DNA of 64,000 nucleotides from DAOTWA01 sp963702935 (GCA_963702935.1 OY969772.1:372001-436000); one strand, 5' to 3'; shown: positions 34,550-43,692, numbered from the stretch's first letter. Notes: generated by a model from the sequence alone, not told the origin. Numbers and translations are program-made.

Positions 34550-36136
34550 ATGGAAACAAAAGCTCAGTTCAAGCTCACCTACGCCACCATGTTCAATCCG
34601 CCCGAGGAGTTTCACACCCAATTCGAGGCCGCCCTGGCCCGGCTGAAAGCCAGCCTGGGGAAGGAGCATGGCATGCTCATTGGTGGGAAAGAGCGCTTTG
34701 TTGCCGAGAAATTCGAAGACCGCTCACCGTCCGACACCGGGGTCGTTTTGGGCGTCTTTCAGAAAGGCTCAGCCCAGGACGCCCACGACGCCATCGCTGC
34801 CGCGCATAAGGCCTTCCCCATGTGGAGCAAGACGAGCTGGCAGGATCGCGTCGCCCTGCTGCGCAAAGCCGCCGACCTCATGGACCAGCGCATCTTCGAC
34901 ATCGGCGCCGTGGTCGCCATGGAAGTGGGCAAGAACCGCACTGAAGCGCTGGGCGACGTAGCCGAGACGGCCGACCTGATCCGCTATGCCTGCGATCGGA
35001 TGGAAGCCAACCAGGGTTATCTGGTCGAGATGGGCCGCGATCCGTTACAGGGCTTCGACGCCAGGAACGTCTCGATCTTGCGGCCTTACGGCGTGTGGCT
35101 GGTCATCAGCCCCTTCAACTTTCCGGCGGCGCTGAGCGGCGGACCATCGGCGGCCGCCCTGGTTAGCGGCAACACCCTGGTGATGAAGCCCGCCAGCGAT
35201 ACCCCCTGGACCTCGCGCCTGATCGCCGAGTGCCTGCGGGACGCCGGCCTGCCCGAGGGCGTGTTCAATTACGTGACCGGGCCGGGCAGCACCCTGGGGC
35301 AAGCCCTCATCGACAGCCCCGACGTAGCCGGGGTCACGTTTACCGGGTCTTACGCCGTGGGCATGAAGATCTACCAGGATTTCGGCCACGGCCAATGGGT
35401 GCGGCCCACCATCCTGGAATTGGGTGGCAAAAACCCGACCATCGTCTCGCGCCACGCCAACCTGGAAGACGCCGCCACGGGCATCGTGCGCTCGGCCTTC
35501 GGGCTGCAAGGCCAGAAGTGCTCGGCCTGCTCGCGCGTCTACATCGAGGAGCCGGTTTACGATCAGCTCGTCGCGCGCCTGGTGGAGATGACCAACAACC
35601 TGGCCATTGGCGACCCCACCGAGCGCAAAGTCTACCTGGGGCCGGTGGTCAACCAGAACTCCTACCGGGATTTTCAGAATTACACCGAGGAGCTCAGCCA
35701 GGCGGGGCGCTTCCTGACGGGCGGGAAGACGCTCACCGAAGGCGACTACGCCAGGGGGTACTTCTGCGCGCCCACCCTGGTCGCCGACCTGCCCCACGAC
35801 CATCGCTTGTGGAAGACGGAGATGTTCGTGCCCGTCACCACCCTGGCCAGAGTGAGCAACCTGGAAGAAGCCATGCAGAAGGCCAACGACGTTTCCTATG
35901 GCCTGACCGCCGGCTTCTACGGCAGCGAAGAGGAGAGCGAGTGGTTCTTCGACGGGGCCCAGGCCGGGGTCGCCTACGCCAACCGCCCTCAAGGGGCCAC
36001 CACCGGCGCCTGGCCCGGCTTCCAGCCCTTCGGCGGCTGGAAGGGCTCCGGCTCCACCGGCAAGAACTCGGGCGGCCTGTACTATTTGCCGCTCTACATG
36101 CACGAACAGATCCGCACCCTCATCAAGCGCGCCTGA
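34550..36136 (+). CDS. L-glutamate gamma-semialdehyde (P5C) dehydrogenase-like aldehyde dehydrogenase
   Basis: 528 residues. It is a full aldehyde dehydrogenase with NAD motif TFTGSYAVG, active-site Glu in ILELGGKNP and catalytic Cys in GLQGQKCSACSR. That cysteine motif is characteristic of 1-pyrroline-5-carboxylate dehydrogenases (RocA/PutA C-domain). The C-terminal FGGWKGSGSTGKNSGGLYYL also fits. It would oxidise glutamate semialdehyde to glutamate in proline or arginine breakdown. No proline dehydrogenase is next to it. Start: ATG at 34550 with AGGAGG 10 bases upstream. Confidence 0.85.
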   Translation: METKAQFKLTYATMFNPPEEFHTQFEAALARLKASLGKEHGMLIGGKERFVAEKFEDRSPSDTGVVLGVFQKGSAQDAHDAIAAAHKAFPMWSKTSWQDRVALLRKAADLMDQRIFDIGAVVAMEVGKNRTEALGDVAETADLIRYACDRMEANQGYLVEMGRDPLQGFDARNVSILRPYGVWLVISPFNFPAALSGGPSAAALVSGNTLVMKPASDTPWTSRLIAECLRDAGLPEGVFNYVTGPGSTLGQALIDSPDVAGVTFTGSYAVGMKIYQDFGHGQWVRPTILELGGKNPTIVSRHANLEDAATGIVRSAFGLQGQKCSACSRVYIEEPVYDQLVARLVEMTNNLAIGDPTERKVYLGPVVNQNSYRDFQNYTEELSQAGRFLTGGKTLTEGDYARGYFCAPTLVADLPHDHRLWKTEMFVPVTTLARVSNLEEAMQKANDVSYGLTAGFYGSEEESEWFFDGAQAGVAYANRPQGATTGAWPGFQPFGGWKGSGSTGKNSGGLYYLPLYMHEQIRTLIKRA

Positions 36137-36148
36137 CCCTTCCCTGCC

Positions 36149-36186
36149 CCTCCCCCGAAATTGAAAGAGCCCAATTTTGGGGGAGG
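36149..36186. repeat. Hairpin of the CCTCCCCCGAAATTG type
   Basis: Arms CCTCCCCCGAAATTG (36149-36163) and CAATTTTGGGGGAGG (36172-36186) pair over 15 bases with one G-U. It may act as terminator of the dehydrogenase gene, and the G/C-rich arms resemble scattered intergenic repeats. Confidence 0.5.
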
Positions 36187-36244
36187 CCGGGAGAGGGTGT
36201 TCTGCGCCCGCCTGCGGGAGCGAAAAACAGGGCGAGTCCTTTTC

Positions 36245-36505
36245 ATGGACGAGAATACCTCTTTCACCGGCCGCATCGGATGCTTCTTCTTGTTGATCGG
36301 CATTGTGCTGCTGGTCATCTTCCTGGCGTCGGACGCCGCGCACCAGCCGGCCTACACCTATCTGTGCTTCAGCGTTGTGGGGCTGCTTTTCGGCTTCGTG
36401 CTCTGGGCGCAAGGCAAGCCCCCGCCCGGCGCCAGCGAGCGCTTCCGTTCGGTGCGCAAGATGCGCGAATCCTCCAAAAAGGGAAAGAAAAAGGGCGAAA
36501 GGTAG
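36245..36505 (+). CDS. Small two-span membrane protein
   Basis: 86 residues. Two hydrophobic helices, IGCFFLLIGIVLLVIFLAS and YLCFSVVGLLFGFVLWA, are followed by a strongly basic tail (KKGKKKGER), so both ends are probably cytosolic. Upstream in-frame residues look non-coding. It lies 19 bases before the CoA-transferase A gene. Function not recognised. Confidence 0.6.
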   Translation: MDENTSFTGRIGCFFLLIGIVLLVIFLASDAAHQPAYTYLCFSVVGLLFGFVLWAQGKPPPGASERFRSVRKMRESSKKGKKKGER

Positions 36506-36524
36506 CCCCAAGAATGACAGCGCT

Positions 36525-37427
36525 ATGAGCAAATTAACCACACTTTCCGCAGCCATCGCCGGGATTGTCCACGATGGCGATAGTATCTATGCCGCCGGCT
36601 TCACCCATCTCATCCCGTTTGCGGCCGGGCACGAGATCATTCGCCAGCAGCGCAAAGACCTGACCCTCATGCGCGCCACCCCCGACCTGATCTACGATCA
36701 AATGGTGGCGGCCGGCTGCGCGCGCAAGATCGTGTTCTCCTACATCGGCAACCCCGGGGTAGGCTCGCTGCGCATCTTGCGCGCCGAGATGGAAGCCGGG
36801 CGCCTGGAATGGGAGGAGCACTCCCACTTTGGCATGATCACTCGCCTGCAAGCCGGGGCCGCCGGGCTGCCTTTCATGCCCATGAACCCCACCGGCGCCA
36901 CCGACCTGGAGCGCGCCAACCCGGCTTACCGGCGCGTGACCGACCCCTACTCCGGGCGAGAAGTCATCGTCGTCCCGCCGCTGCACCCGGACGTAGCCAT
37001 CGTGCACGTGCAGCGCGCCGACGCCAACGGCAATGCCCAAATTTGGGGCATCCTCGGCGAGCAGAAAGAAGCCGCCTTCGCCGCCGGGCGCGTCATCCTG
37101 ACCGCCGAGGAGATCGTAGACGAAGCCGTGATCCGCTCGGACCCCAACCGCACCCTCATCCCGGACTTTATCGTAGACGCTGTGTGCCATGTGCCCTACG
37201 CGGCTCACCCGTCTTACACCCAGGGCTATTACGACCGGGACAATCCCTTCTACCTGGCCTGGGACGAGATCAGCGCGGATCGCGCCAAAGTGCGCGCCTA
37301 CCTGGACGAGTGGGTCTTTGGGGTGAAGGATCGCGACGAATACTGGCAGAAGCTAGGGCCGGAAGCGCACGCGCGCCTCCAGGTACGCCCGCGCCTGAGC
37401 GCGCCGATCAATTACGGGGAGTATTGA
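36525..37427 (+). CDS. CoA-transferase family I subunit A (GctA-like)
   Basis: 300 residues. The alpha-subunit fold begins with VHDGDSIYAAGFTHLIPFAAGHEIIRQ. A long middle section includes PFMPMNPTGATDL and the pattern HPDVAIVHVQRADANGNAQIWG, typical of glutaconate and related 3-oxoacid CoA-transferases. It is followed after 2 bases by subunit B. The two form a heteromer that moves CoA between acyl groups. Actual acyl substrates are unknown. Confidence 0.82.
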   Translation: MSKLTTLSAAIAGIVHDGDSIYAAGFTHLIPFAAGHEIIRQQRKDLTLMRATPDLIYDQMVAAGCARKIVFSYIGNPGVGSLRILRAEMEAGRLEWEEHSHFGMITRLQAGAAGLPFMPMNPTGATDLERANPAYRRVTDPYSGREVIVVPPLHPDVAIVHVQRADANGNAQIWGILGEQKEAAFAAGRVILTAEEIVDEAVIRSDPNRTLIPDFIVDAVCHVPYAAHPSYTQGYYDRDNPFYLAWDEISADRAKVRAYLDEWVFGVKDRDEYWQKLGPEAHARLQVRPRLSAPINYGEY

Positions 37428-37429
37428 GC

Positions 37430-38188
37430 ATGGACTATAGCGCGTCCGAGCTGATGACCATTAACGCCGCGCACCTGCTGCGCGACGGCGATTCCGTTTT
37501 CGTGGGTGTGGGCCTGCCCAACCTGGCCTGCAACCTGGCGCAGCGCACGCACGCCCCCCACCTGTTGCTGGTCTACGAGGCGGGCGTGATCGGAGCGCGC
37601 CCCGCTCGTTTGCCACTTTCCATCGGCGACCCGACCCTGGTCAGCGGGGCCACTTTGGTGTGCAGCATGTACGACATTTTCACCCTGTACTTGCAGCGCG
37701 GAAACGTCGACGTCGGTTTCCTGGGAGGCGCCCAGATCGATCGCTTCGGCAATATCAACGCCACCGTCATTGGCGATTACGCCCACCCCAAAGTGCGCCT
37801 GCCCGGCTCGGGCGGCTCGATGGAGATCGCCGCCTGGGCCAATCGCTGCTACATCATGACCCCTCACCAGAAGCGCAGATTCCCGGAAAAGGTGGATTTC
37901 TGCACCTCGGCCGGCTTCCTGGGAGGCCGGGCCGAGCGCGAGGCCGTCGGCTGCCGCGGCGGCGGCCCGCAGGCGGTGGTCACCGACCTGGGCATCCTCG
38001 AGCCGGACGAAAACGGCGAGCTGATCCTCACCGCCGTGCATCCCGGCTGCAGCGCCGAACAGGCGCGCGCCAACACGGGCTGGGAGCTGAAGATTTCCTC
38101 CGACCTGCGGCGCACCGAGCCGCCCGGCGAAAAGGAGCTGCGCATCCTGCGCGAAGAGCTGGACCCGCAAGGAATTGATCCGAAATAG
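37430..38188 (+). CDS. CoA-transferase family I subunit B (GctB-like)
   Basis: 252 residues. It contains the catalytic Glu region LLLVYEAGVIGARP, GNVDVGFLGGAQIDRFGNINAT and the glycine-rich LPGSGGSMEIAAWANR. Length and order match the beta subunit of glutaconate-type CoA-transferases. The ATG lies 2 bases after the subunit A stop, inside TATTGAGCATGG. It works as a heteromer with subunit A. Confidence 0.82.
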   Translation: MDYSASELMTINAAHLLRDGDSVFVGVGLPNLACNLAQRTHAPHLLLVYEAGVIGARPARLPLSIGDPTLVSGATLVCSMYDIFTLYLQRGNVDVGFLGGAQIDRFGNINATVIGDYAHPKVRLPGSGGSMEIAAWANRCYIMTPHQKRRFPEKVDFCTSAGFLGGRAEREAVGCRGGGPQAVVTDLGILEPDENGELILTAVHPGCSAEQARANTGWELKISSDLRRTEPPGEKELRILREELDPQGIDPK

Positions 38189-38194
38189 CTTATT

Positions 38195-38209
38195 GGTGTT
38201 ATAAACACC
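38195..38209 (+). promoter_or_regulatory. Small stem-loop before the hydroxyacid dehydrogenase
   Basis: GGTGTT-ATA-AACACC is a 6-base hairpin between the CoA-transferase stop and the GGAGGG ribosome site. It has no U-run. It may insulate the two genes' translation. Confidence 0.35.
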
Positions 38210-38222
38210 GCATCGGAGGGTT

Positions 38223-39242
38223 ATGAACAATATTGTTGAGGTCTTGATTACACTGCCCTTCCCGGAAGAGCTGGTGACCACGCTGCGCGAAGTCTCCCCC
38301 CGCCTGCACGTGAACGTGGTCAACGCGCGCAAGGCAGAAGACGTCCCCGGCGAGCTGTGGGCGCGCACGGAAGTGCTCTACACGGCCAACGTCTTGCCTG
38401 CGGCGGCGCAGGCGCCCAACCTGCGCTGGATCCAGTTCCACTACGCCGGCATCGACATGGTCGCGGACAACCCGCTGCTGAAACAGCTCGACCTGATGGC
38501 CACCACCCTGAGCGGCGCAGCCATTTCTCAGCTCGCCGAATACGCCATGATGATGCTCCTGGCGCTAGGCCACCGTATGCCCGACCTGATCGCTACCCAG
38601 GCGAAGGCCGAGTGGCCGCGCGAGCGCTGGGAGCGCTTCAGTCCGTTGGAGCTGCGCGGCAGCACCGTGGGCATCGTGGGCTACGGCAGCATTGGCCGCC
38701 AGCTTGCCCGCCTGCTGAAACCCTTTGGGGTGACCATCCTGGCTTCCAAGAAAGATGCCATGCACCCCGAAGACACCGGCTACACGCCCGAGGGCATGGG
38801 CGACCCCGAGGGGAATTTCTTCGACCGCCTCTATCCCACCCAGGCGCTGCGTTCCATGCTAAAAGACTGCGATTTCGCGGTGGTTACCGTGCCGCTCGCC
38901 CCCGACACCCGCAATCTGATCGGCGCGGAAGAGCTGGCCGCTTTCAAGCCCGGCGCATTCCTGGTGGATATCTCGCGCGGAGGCGTGGTCAACCACGCTG
39001 CGCTCATCTCCGCTCTCCAGGAGCGCCGCCTGGCCGGCGCCGCTTTGGACGTGTTCCCCGAGGAGCCATTGCCGGCCAACAGTCCCCTGTGGAAGCTGCC
39101 CAACGTGCTGCTCACCCCGCACATCTCGGGTGTTAGCCCCCATTATGACGAGCGCGCCGCGACCCTCTTCGCCGAGAATCTCAACCGCTACCTGGCCGGC
39201 TTGCCCCTCTACAACCTGTTCGACGTGCAGAGGGGATATTAA
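38223..39242 (+). CDS. D-2-hydroxyacid dehydrogenase, NAD-binding
   Basis: 339 residues. The Rossmann site is GSTVGIVGYGSIGRQLA, and catalytic residues appear as Arg in DISRGGVVNHAAL, Glu in FPEEPLP and His in LLTPHISG. The N-terminal region (residues 1-100) is the less conserved substrate domain. It would reduce a 2-oxoacid to a D-2-hydroxyacid, or the reverse. It has GGAGGG upstream and lies 34 bases past the CoA-transferase. A shared pathway for an organic acid is plausible. Confidence 0.85.
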   Translation: MNNIVEVLITLPFPEELVTTLREVSPRLHVNVVNARKAEDVPGELWARTEVLYTANVLPAAAQAPNLRWIQFHYAGIDMVADNPLLKQLDLMATTLSGAAISQLAEYAMMMLLALGHRMPDLIATQAKAEWPRERWERFSPLELRGSTVGIVGYGSIGRQLARLLKPFGVTILASKKDAMHPEDTGYTPEGMGDPEGNFFDRLYPTQALRSMLKDCDFAVVTVPLAPDTRNLIGAEELAAFKPGAFLVDISRGGVVNHAALISALQERRLAGAALDVFPEEPLPANSPLWKLPNVLLTPHISGVSPHYDERAATLFAENLNRYLAGLPLYNLFDVQRGY

Positions 39243-39272
39243 TGTCACCATTCTTTTATCGCTGAGGATTGC

Positions 39273-40058
39273 ATGAGCTCATTGCAACGGATTCCATCCC
39301 CCTTCAAGGCCGTTTTATTCGACCTTGGCAGCACTCTGATCTATTACGATGCAACCTGGTCCAGCACTTTGCAAGAATCCGCACTCGCCCTGACGCGCTC
39401 CCTACGCGCTTCCGGCCTGGACCTGGACGAAGATACCTTTCCCCAGTTGTTTTCTGCCCGCATGAGGAGCTACTACAACGAGCGCGCTACGGAGTTCATC
39501 GAATATACCACCCATTCTATTCTGAGCGCGCTGCTGGCCGAGATGAGCCTGGACGGCGTGCCCGACGAGCGCCTGCGCCAGGCCCTGGCCGCCATGTACG
39601 CAGTCACCCAAAAACATTGGCAGACGGAAGCGGATGCCATTGCCACCTTGCAGGCCCTGCAAGGACAGGGCTACCGCCTGGGGCTGATCTCCAACGCCGG
39701 AGACGACGCCGACGTGCAGGTGCTCATCGACAAAGCCGGGGTACGCAGCTTCTTCGACGTGATCCTGGTATCGGCGGCCGTGGGGATTCGCAAGCCCAAC
39801 CCTGAGATCTTCCACATGGCGCTGCGGCATTGGGGCTTCGCTCCGCACGAAGTGGTCATGGTGGGCGACACCCTGGGCGCCGACGTCCTGGGCGCACAAA
39901 ATGCCGGGGTGAGCAGCGTCTGGATCACCCGGCGCGCGGATACGCCCGAAAACCACTCCCACGAGGACACCATCTGCCCTGACGCCGTCATCACCGACCT
40001 GGATGAGCTGCCCGGGCTTTTGGCTCGCTGGTCCCAGCCTCGTTCCACCGGCTGCTGA
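39273..40058 (+). CDS. HAD-superfamily hydrolase (subfamily IA)
   Basis: 261 residues. Motif I is VLFDLGSTL: the first Asp is kept, but the second (Asp in DxD) is Gly, as in YihX-type HADs. Motif II is LGLISNAGD, motif III Lys lies in GIRKPNPEIF, and motif IV in VVMVGDTLGADVLGAQNAG. It probably hydrolyses a small phosphate ester. The stop overlaps the start of the exporter gene (TGATG). Confidence 0.82.
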   Translation: MSSLQRIPSPFKAVLFDLGSTLIYYDATWSSTLQESALALTRSLRASGLDLDEDTFPQLFSARMRSYYNERATEFIEYTTHSILSALLAEMSLDGVPDERLRQALAAMYAVTQKHWQTEADAIATLQALQGQGYRLGLISNAGDDADVQVLIDKAGVRSFFDVILVSAAVGIRKPNPEIFHMALRHWGFAPHEVVMVGDTLGADVLGAQNAGVSSVWITRRADTPENHSHEDTICPDAVITDLDELPGLLARWSQPRSTGC

Positions 40059-40982
40059 TGCCTGCGCGCAACAAAGTCCTGCCCTACGCGGCTCTGACCG
40101 TCGGGGTTCTGGCGCTGAGCCTGTCTTCCCTGTTCATCCGCTGGGCCAAAGCGCCGGGGCCGGTCACGTCTTTCTACCGCATGAGCATCGCGGCGATCTG
40201 TCCTGGCGCCCTTCTTCTTCCGGCGGTCGCGCGACACCCTGCCGGTGGACTGGCGCTTGTTCCTTATCCCGGTGCTGGGCGGCATCGCCAGCTCCCTGGA
40301 CCATTCCACCTGGAGCACGGCCACCCTTTATACCAGCGTGGCCAACGCCACCCTGCTGAATAACACCGCGCCGATATGGGTGGCGCTGGTCGCCTGGCTG
40401 ATCTTCAGGGAGCGCCTCAAGAAGTTCTTTTGGGTGGGGCTGGCGCTGACCATGAGCGGGGCCATCATCGTGCTGGGCAGCGATTTTCTCACTCAGCCCG
40501 CGCTCAACGCGGGGAACTCCCTGGCGCTCGTCTCGGGCCTGTTCTACGCCGCCTTCTTCCTGATCACCCAGCGTGGAAGGCAATTCTTCGACACGCTCCC
40601 CTACATCTGGATCGTCTGCCTGAGCGCCGCCGTCTCCTTGTTCGGCATCACCCAGATCTTGGGCATGCCGCTCACCGGTTACACCCTCCAGTCTTACCTG
40701 GCCTTCCTCGGCGCAGGGCTGATCTCCCAGGCGGTGGGGTATTTCTCGCTGAGCTATGCGCTCGGCCACCTGCCGGCCTCGCTGGTCGCGCCGACCATGA
40801 TCGCCCAGCCGGTAATCACCGCGCTGATGGCCATTCCGTTGGTCGGGGAGGGCCTGCGCCCTGGCCAATGGATCGGCGGGCTGATCGTCCTGGCGGGCAT
40901 CTACCTGGTCAACAAAAGCCGGGAAACGGCAACAGCGCCCTCGCCGCTTGACGAAGGCGCCGTGCCGATCACGCCGTTATGA
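40058..40982 (+). CDS. EamA/DMT-family transporter (single-base frameshift)
   Basis: About 307 residues and roughly ten membrane spans in two EamA repeats. It starts MPARNKVLPYAALTVGVLALSLSSLFIRWAKAPG. The frame breaks near 40199: removing one T gives AIVLAPFFFRRSRDTLPVDWRLF, followed by the normal second part (LLNNTAPIWVALVAWLIFRERL, GYFSLSYALGHLPASLVAPTM). Members export or import small metabolites or amino acids. The start overlaps the HAD stop, so the genes are probably coupled. Confidence 0.78.
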
Positions 40983-41011
40983 GCTTTAACCTTGCGCAGG
41001 TCCGCCCTACT

Positions 41012-41032
41012 CCTTCTCCCCAGGGGAGAAGG
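41012..41032. repeat. Palindrome CCTTCTCCCC-A-GGGGAGAAGG
   Basis: A perfect inverted repeat in the 81-base gap between convergent genes. It is followed by TTGGGAGGAGGGG, a form common in dispersed intergenic repeats. It may end transcription on both strands. Confidence 0.5.
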
Positions 41033-41063
41033 TTGGGAGGAGGGGTCGACCTGGAAATAGTCC

Positions 41064-41939
41064 CTATTTCCCCGCTTTTTCGCTCAGAAACTGGTAAATA
41101 GCCGAGAGGTCCTTCTCGGCCAGGCCGCGCCGCATGGCCAGCGCGTAGACCTCTTTGGCCACGCTGGTGGCGGGAAGCGCTGCGCCGGTCTCGAAGGCGG
41201 TCTCAGAAGCCAGCTCCAGATCCTTCTGTAGCCACTGCAGTGGGAACTCGGCCTCGAAATTGCCGGTTTCGATCTTGCCACGCTTGCCGTTCAGGAAGGG
41301 TGAGATGACCGGGCTGCTTGCCAGCGCGTCTAACATCATTGCGCGCGAAATGCCCAGCAACTCGCCCAGCACCAGCGCTTCGGCGTAAGCCAGCATGGAC
41401 AACCCCAACAGCAGGTTATTCACCATCTTTAAGCCGGCGCCGGCGCTGTGTCCACCGGCGTGTACCACCTGGCGGCCCATGGCGTCGAACAGCGGTCGGG
41501 CCTTCTCCACGTCGGCGGCGTCGCCGCCCACCAGGAAGAGCAATTGCGCCTTTTCAGCGGGGACTTTGCTCCCGGCTACCGGCGCGTCCAGGAAGTGCAC
41601 CCCGCGCCGGGCAGCTTCCGCCGCCATCTGCAGCGAGAAGGACGGATTGACCGTGCTGCTATCGACCCATAACGCGCCGGAAGGCAGCTTCTCCAGGAAG
41701 CCGTTCTTGCCCAGGGCCGCCTCTCGCACGATCTCAGGCTTCGACAGCATGGTGACCAGCACTTCGATCCCCGCCGCAGCCACATCCGCCGGCGAGGAGG
41801 CCCACCTGGCGCCGCCGGCCAGCAGCGTACCCGCCTTGTCGCGGGAGCGGTTGTAGACCACCAGCTCGTGGCCTTTCTTCTGCAAATTGAGCGCCATGCG
41901 GCTGCCCATGATTCCCAAACCGATAAAACCAACTTTCAT
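41064..41939 (-). CDS. Beta-hydroxyacid dehydrogenase (3-hydroxyisobutyrate/glyoxylate-reductase type)
   Basis: 291 residues. The N-terminal NAD(P) site is VGFIGLGIMGSRMA. The substrate motif is FLDAPVAGSKVPAE. The catalytic Lys is in GAGLKMVNNLLLG. The following basic NRSRDK segment suggests NADP preference. It could reduce succinic semialdehyde, glyoxylate or tartronate semialdehyde. A cupin gene lies directly upstream on the same strand. Confidence 0.85.
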   Translation of the reverse strand: MKVGFIGLGIMGSRMALNLQKKGHELVVYNRSRDKAGTLLAGGARWASSPADVAAAGIEVLVTMLSKPEIVREAALGKNGFLEKLPSGALWVDSSTVNPSFSLQMAAEAARRGVHFLDAPVAGSKVPAEKAQLLFLVGGDAADVEKARPLFDAMGRQVVHAGGHSAGAGLKMVNNLLLGLSMLAYAEALVLGELLGISRAMMLDALASSPVISPFLNGKRGKIETGNFEAEFPLQWLQKDLELASETAFETGAALPATSVAKEVYALAMRRGLAEKDLSAIYQFLSEKAGK

Positions 41940-41984
41940 CTTTTCACCTCTTGATTGGATTGTGAAGCCCGGATGAGCCGGATC

Positions 41985-42344
41985 TCAGATCCACTCCAGC
42001 TCGTCCAGGGTATATTCGTCCCGCACGTTGCCGGTGTTGAGCGTCGTCTTCGGCTCTAAAAGCAGTACCTGCGCCTCCTCCTCGGCCACGGGGCGGTGCT
42101 CCACGCCGCGCGGGACGACGAAGAACTCGCCGGCTTCCAGGGAGACTTCCCCATCGCGGAGCTGAATCACCAGGCGACCCTTCACCACCAGGAATAGCTC
42201 GTCTTCCGTATCGTGGTGATGCCACACGAACTCGCCCTTCAGCCTGGCGAGCTTGACGTACTGGCCGTTCAGCTCCCCGGCGATCCGGGGGTGCCAGTAT
42301 TCGGCTATCTTGCCGAACTTTTCTTCCAGATTCACTTTTTCCAT
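41985..42344 (-). CDS. Cupin-domain protein
   Basis: 119 residues. It has cupin motif 1 with metal ligands in EFVWHHHDTEDELFLVVKG and motif 2 as AGEFFVVPRGVEHRP. Length is that of a single-domain small cupin. It lies 45 bases before the hydroxyacid dehydrogenase and is probably cotranscribed. Enzyme activity, if any, is unknown. Confidence 0.85.
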   Translation of the reverse strand: MEKVNLEEKFGKIAEYWHPRIAGELNGQYVKLARLKGEFVWHHHDTEDELFLVVKGRLVIQLRDGEVSLEAGEFFVVPRGVEHRPVAEEEAQVLLLEPKTTLNTGNVRDEYTLDELEWI

Positions 42345-42364
42345 TCCGATCTCCTGATAGTGAG

Positions 42365-42399
42365 AACCTTGCGAAGCGTTTTAAGACCTTCGCAAGGTT
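42365..42399. repeat. Palindrome AACCTTGCGAAG/CTTCGCAAGGTT, copy 1
   Basis: A perfect 12-base stem with an 11-base loop between the cupin and phosphatase genes. The same CCTTGCGAAG stem returns at 52087-52119 and 54749-54804 with unrelated loops, so this is a dispersed repeat family. Confidence 0.7.
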
Positions 42400-42416
42400 G
42401 AAAGAGGGCGAAAACG

Positions 42417-43091
42417 CTAGAAGCTTGCCGCTGCAGGGAAGCCGGAGACCAGTTGAGCCGCCTCGCCGGTCAGGTGATCGGTATAGGACCAGCTCACCAG
42501 CTCGCCGAACAGCTCGCCGTCTCGCATCTCAACCAAAATCTCACTGATCGAGCAGTTGTGGTTCTCGTTGGTGATCAAGTGGCCCAGCTCCACGTTCTGG
42601 CAGATATCCTTCAGCGTGGCCGTGAAGATGCCCCCATGCCCGACCACCACGAAATTATCCCCGTCCGCGCGTGAGGCGATCTCCTGGATGCCGGCGCGCA
42701 TGCGCCCCAGCAAGGTATGATAATTGTCGCCGTGAGGGAAGGCGAGATCGACCTCCCCCAACATCCAGCCCAGGAAGATGCGGTTGTGGAACCCCCAATT
42801 CTCGGCGCTGGGCTCCTGCCCCTCCAGGTCACCGACCTGCACCTCGCGGAAGTTTTCCGAGAGCGCCAGCTCCAGCCCCAGGCGGTCGGCGATGATCTGG
42901 CCGGTCTCCCTGGCCCGCTTCATCGGCGAAGCGTAAACGGCGTGGATGTCCTTATCCACAAAGTATTCCGCGGTCTGCTGCGCCTGCAACACTCCCTTCG
43001 GCGTGAGGGAATAATCCACCTTCAGGGAAGAAAATTCTTTGGTAATGTTCGCCCGGTTTTCTCCGTGGCGTACAAGATAAACTCGCTTCAT
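42417..43091 (-). CDS. Histidine phosphatase family protein
   Basis: 224 residues. It has the RHG motif VYLVRHGENRANIT at the start and the second His in NFVVVGHGGIFTA. VYASPMKRARETGQIIADRL is typical of the phosphoglycerate-mutase-like branch. It hydrolyses a phosphomonoester through a phosphohistidine. The natural substrate cannot be stated. Confidence 0.85.
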   Translation of the reverse strand: MKRVYLVRHGENRANITKEFSSLKVDYSLTPKGVLQAQQTAEYFVDKDIHAVYASPMKRARETGQIIADRLGLELALSENFREVQVGDLEGQEPSAENWGFHNRIFLGWMLGEVDLAFPHGDNYHTLLGRMRAGIQEIASRADGDNFVVVGHGGIFTATLKDICQNVELGHLITNENHNCSISEILVEMRDGELFGELVSWSYTDHLTGEAAQLVSGFPAAASF

Positions 43092-43121
43092 TGTCTAATT
43101 CCAATCAAGATTTTTAGAGAA

Positions 43122-43553
43122 TTACTGGCTCACGACTGCCCAATCCACCTGCACCTCGCCGCTGACGTTCTGCGAGCTTTCGCCGATGAATTCCAGGCTG
43201 AGCGTATACGTGCCGCCCACCTGGATGACGTTGCGAATCTCCTGGATGTCCCCGTGAGGGGTGGTCTTGGTCCAGCCCAGCTCTTCCCCGCTGGGGGTGT
43301 CCAGCACCAGGTTCGGGCTGGTGTTCACCAGGTCGCGGGGGTCAAAACGGATGATCAGGGTCTGCCCCTGCTCGATCTTCTGGGTGAAAACCGGGGCATT
43401 CCCGTCTTTGGCCTGGAAGGTCTTGGTCTCGAAATTCACCGTGGCCGTCGGTGCGGTCGCATTGCCCGCCGTTGTGGGAGCCGAACCACAGGCGGAAAGG
43501 AGCGCCGCCAGCGCCAGGACGATCACGGCCATCATCAAGCCTTTTATAGGCAT
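43122..43553 (-). CDS. Lipoprotein of unknown function
   Basis: 143 residues. A signal peptide MPIKGLMMAVIVLALAALLSAC ends in the lipobox LSAC (Cys22), then a Thr/Ala linker and a beta-rich domain with RFDPRDLVNTSPNLVLDTPSG and a C-terminal GEVQVDWAVVSQ. It is anchored outside the cytoplasmic membrane. No enzyme motif was found. It lies 30 bases before the phosphatase gene on the same strand. Confidence 0.75.
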   Translation of the reverse strand: MPIKGLMMAVIVLALAALLSACGSAPTTAGNATAPTATVNFETKTFQAKDGNAPVFTQKIEQGQTLIIRFDPRDLVNTSPNLVLDTPSGEELGWTKTTPHGDIQEIRNVIQVGGTYTLSLEFIGESSQNVSGEVQVDWAVVSQ

Positions 43554-43692
43554 CCTCTGCTCTCCTTTTCTGCCCCCGAAAGCGCGCCTTCCACGAGGCG
43601 GCTTTTGAAAACGACGTGGCTCGACCTCCCAGCCGAATTAATTCTACTCCACTCTTCCCCCAAAAAGGAAATTTGCTCGAAGCCCGATTGGT

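Noticed and set aside
6693..40982. Programmed frameshifting as the cause of the broken genes
   Set aside because: No slippery heptamer with downstream structure recurs at the breaks, and the sites differ in base and context.
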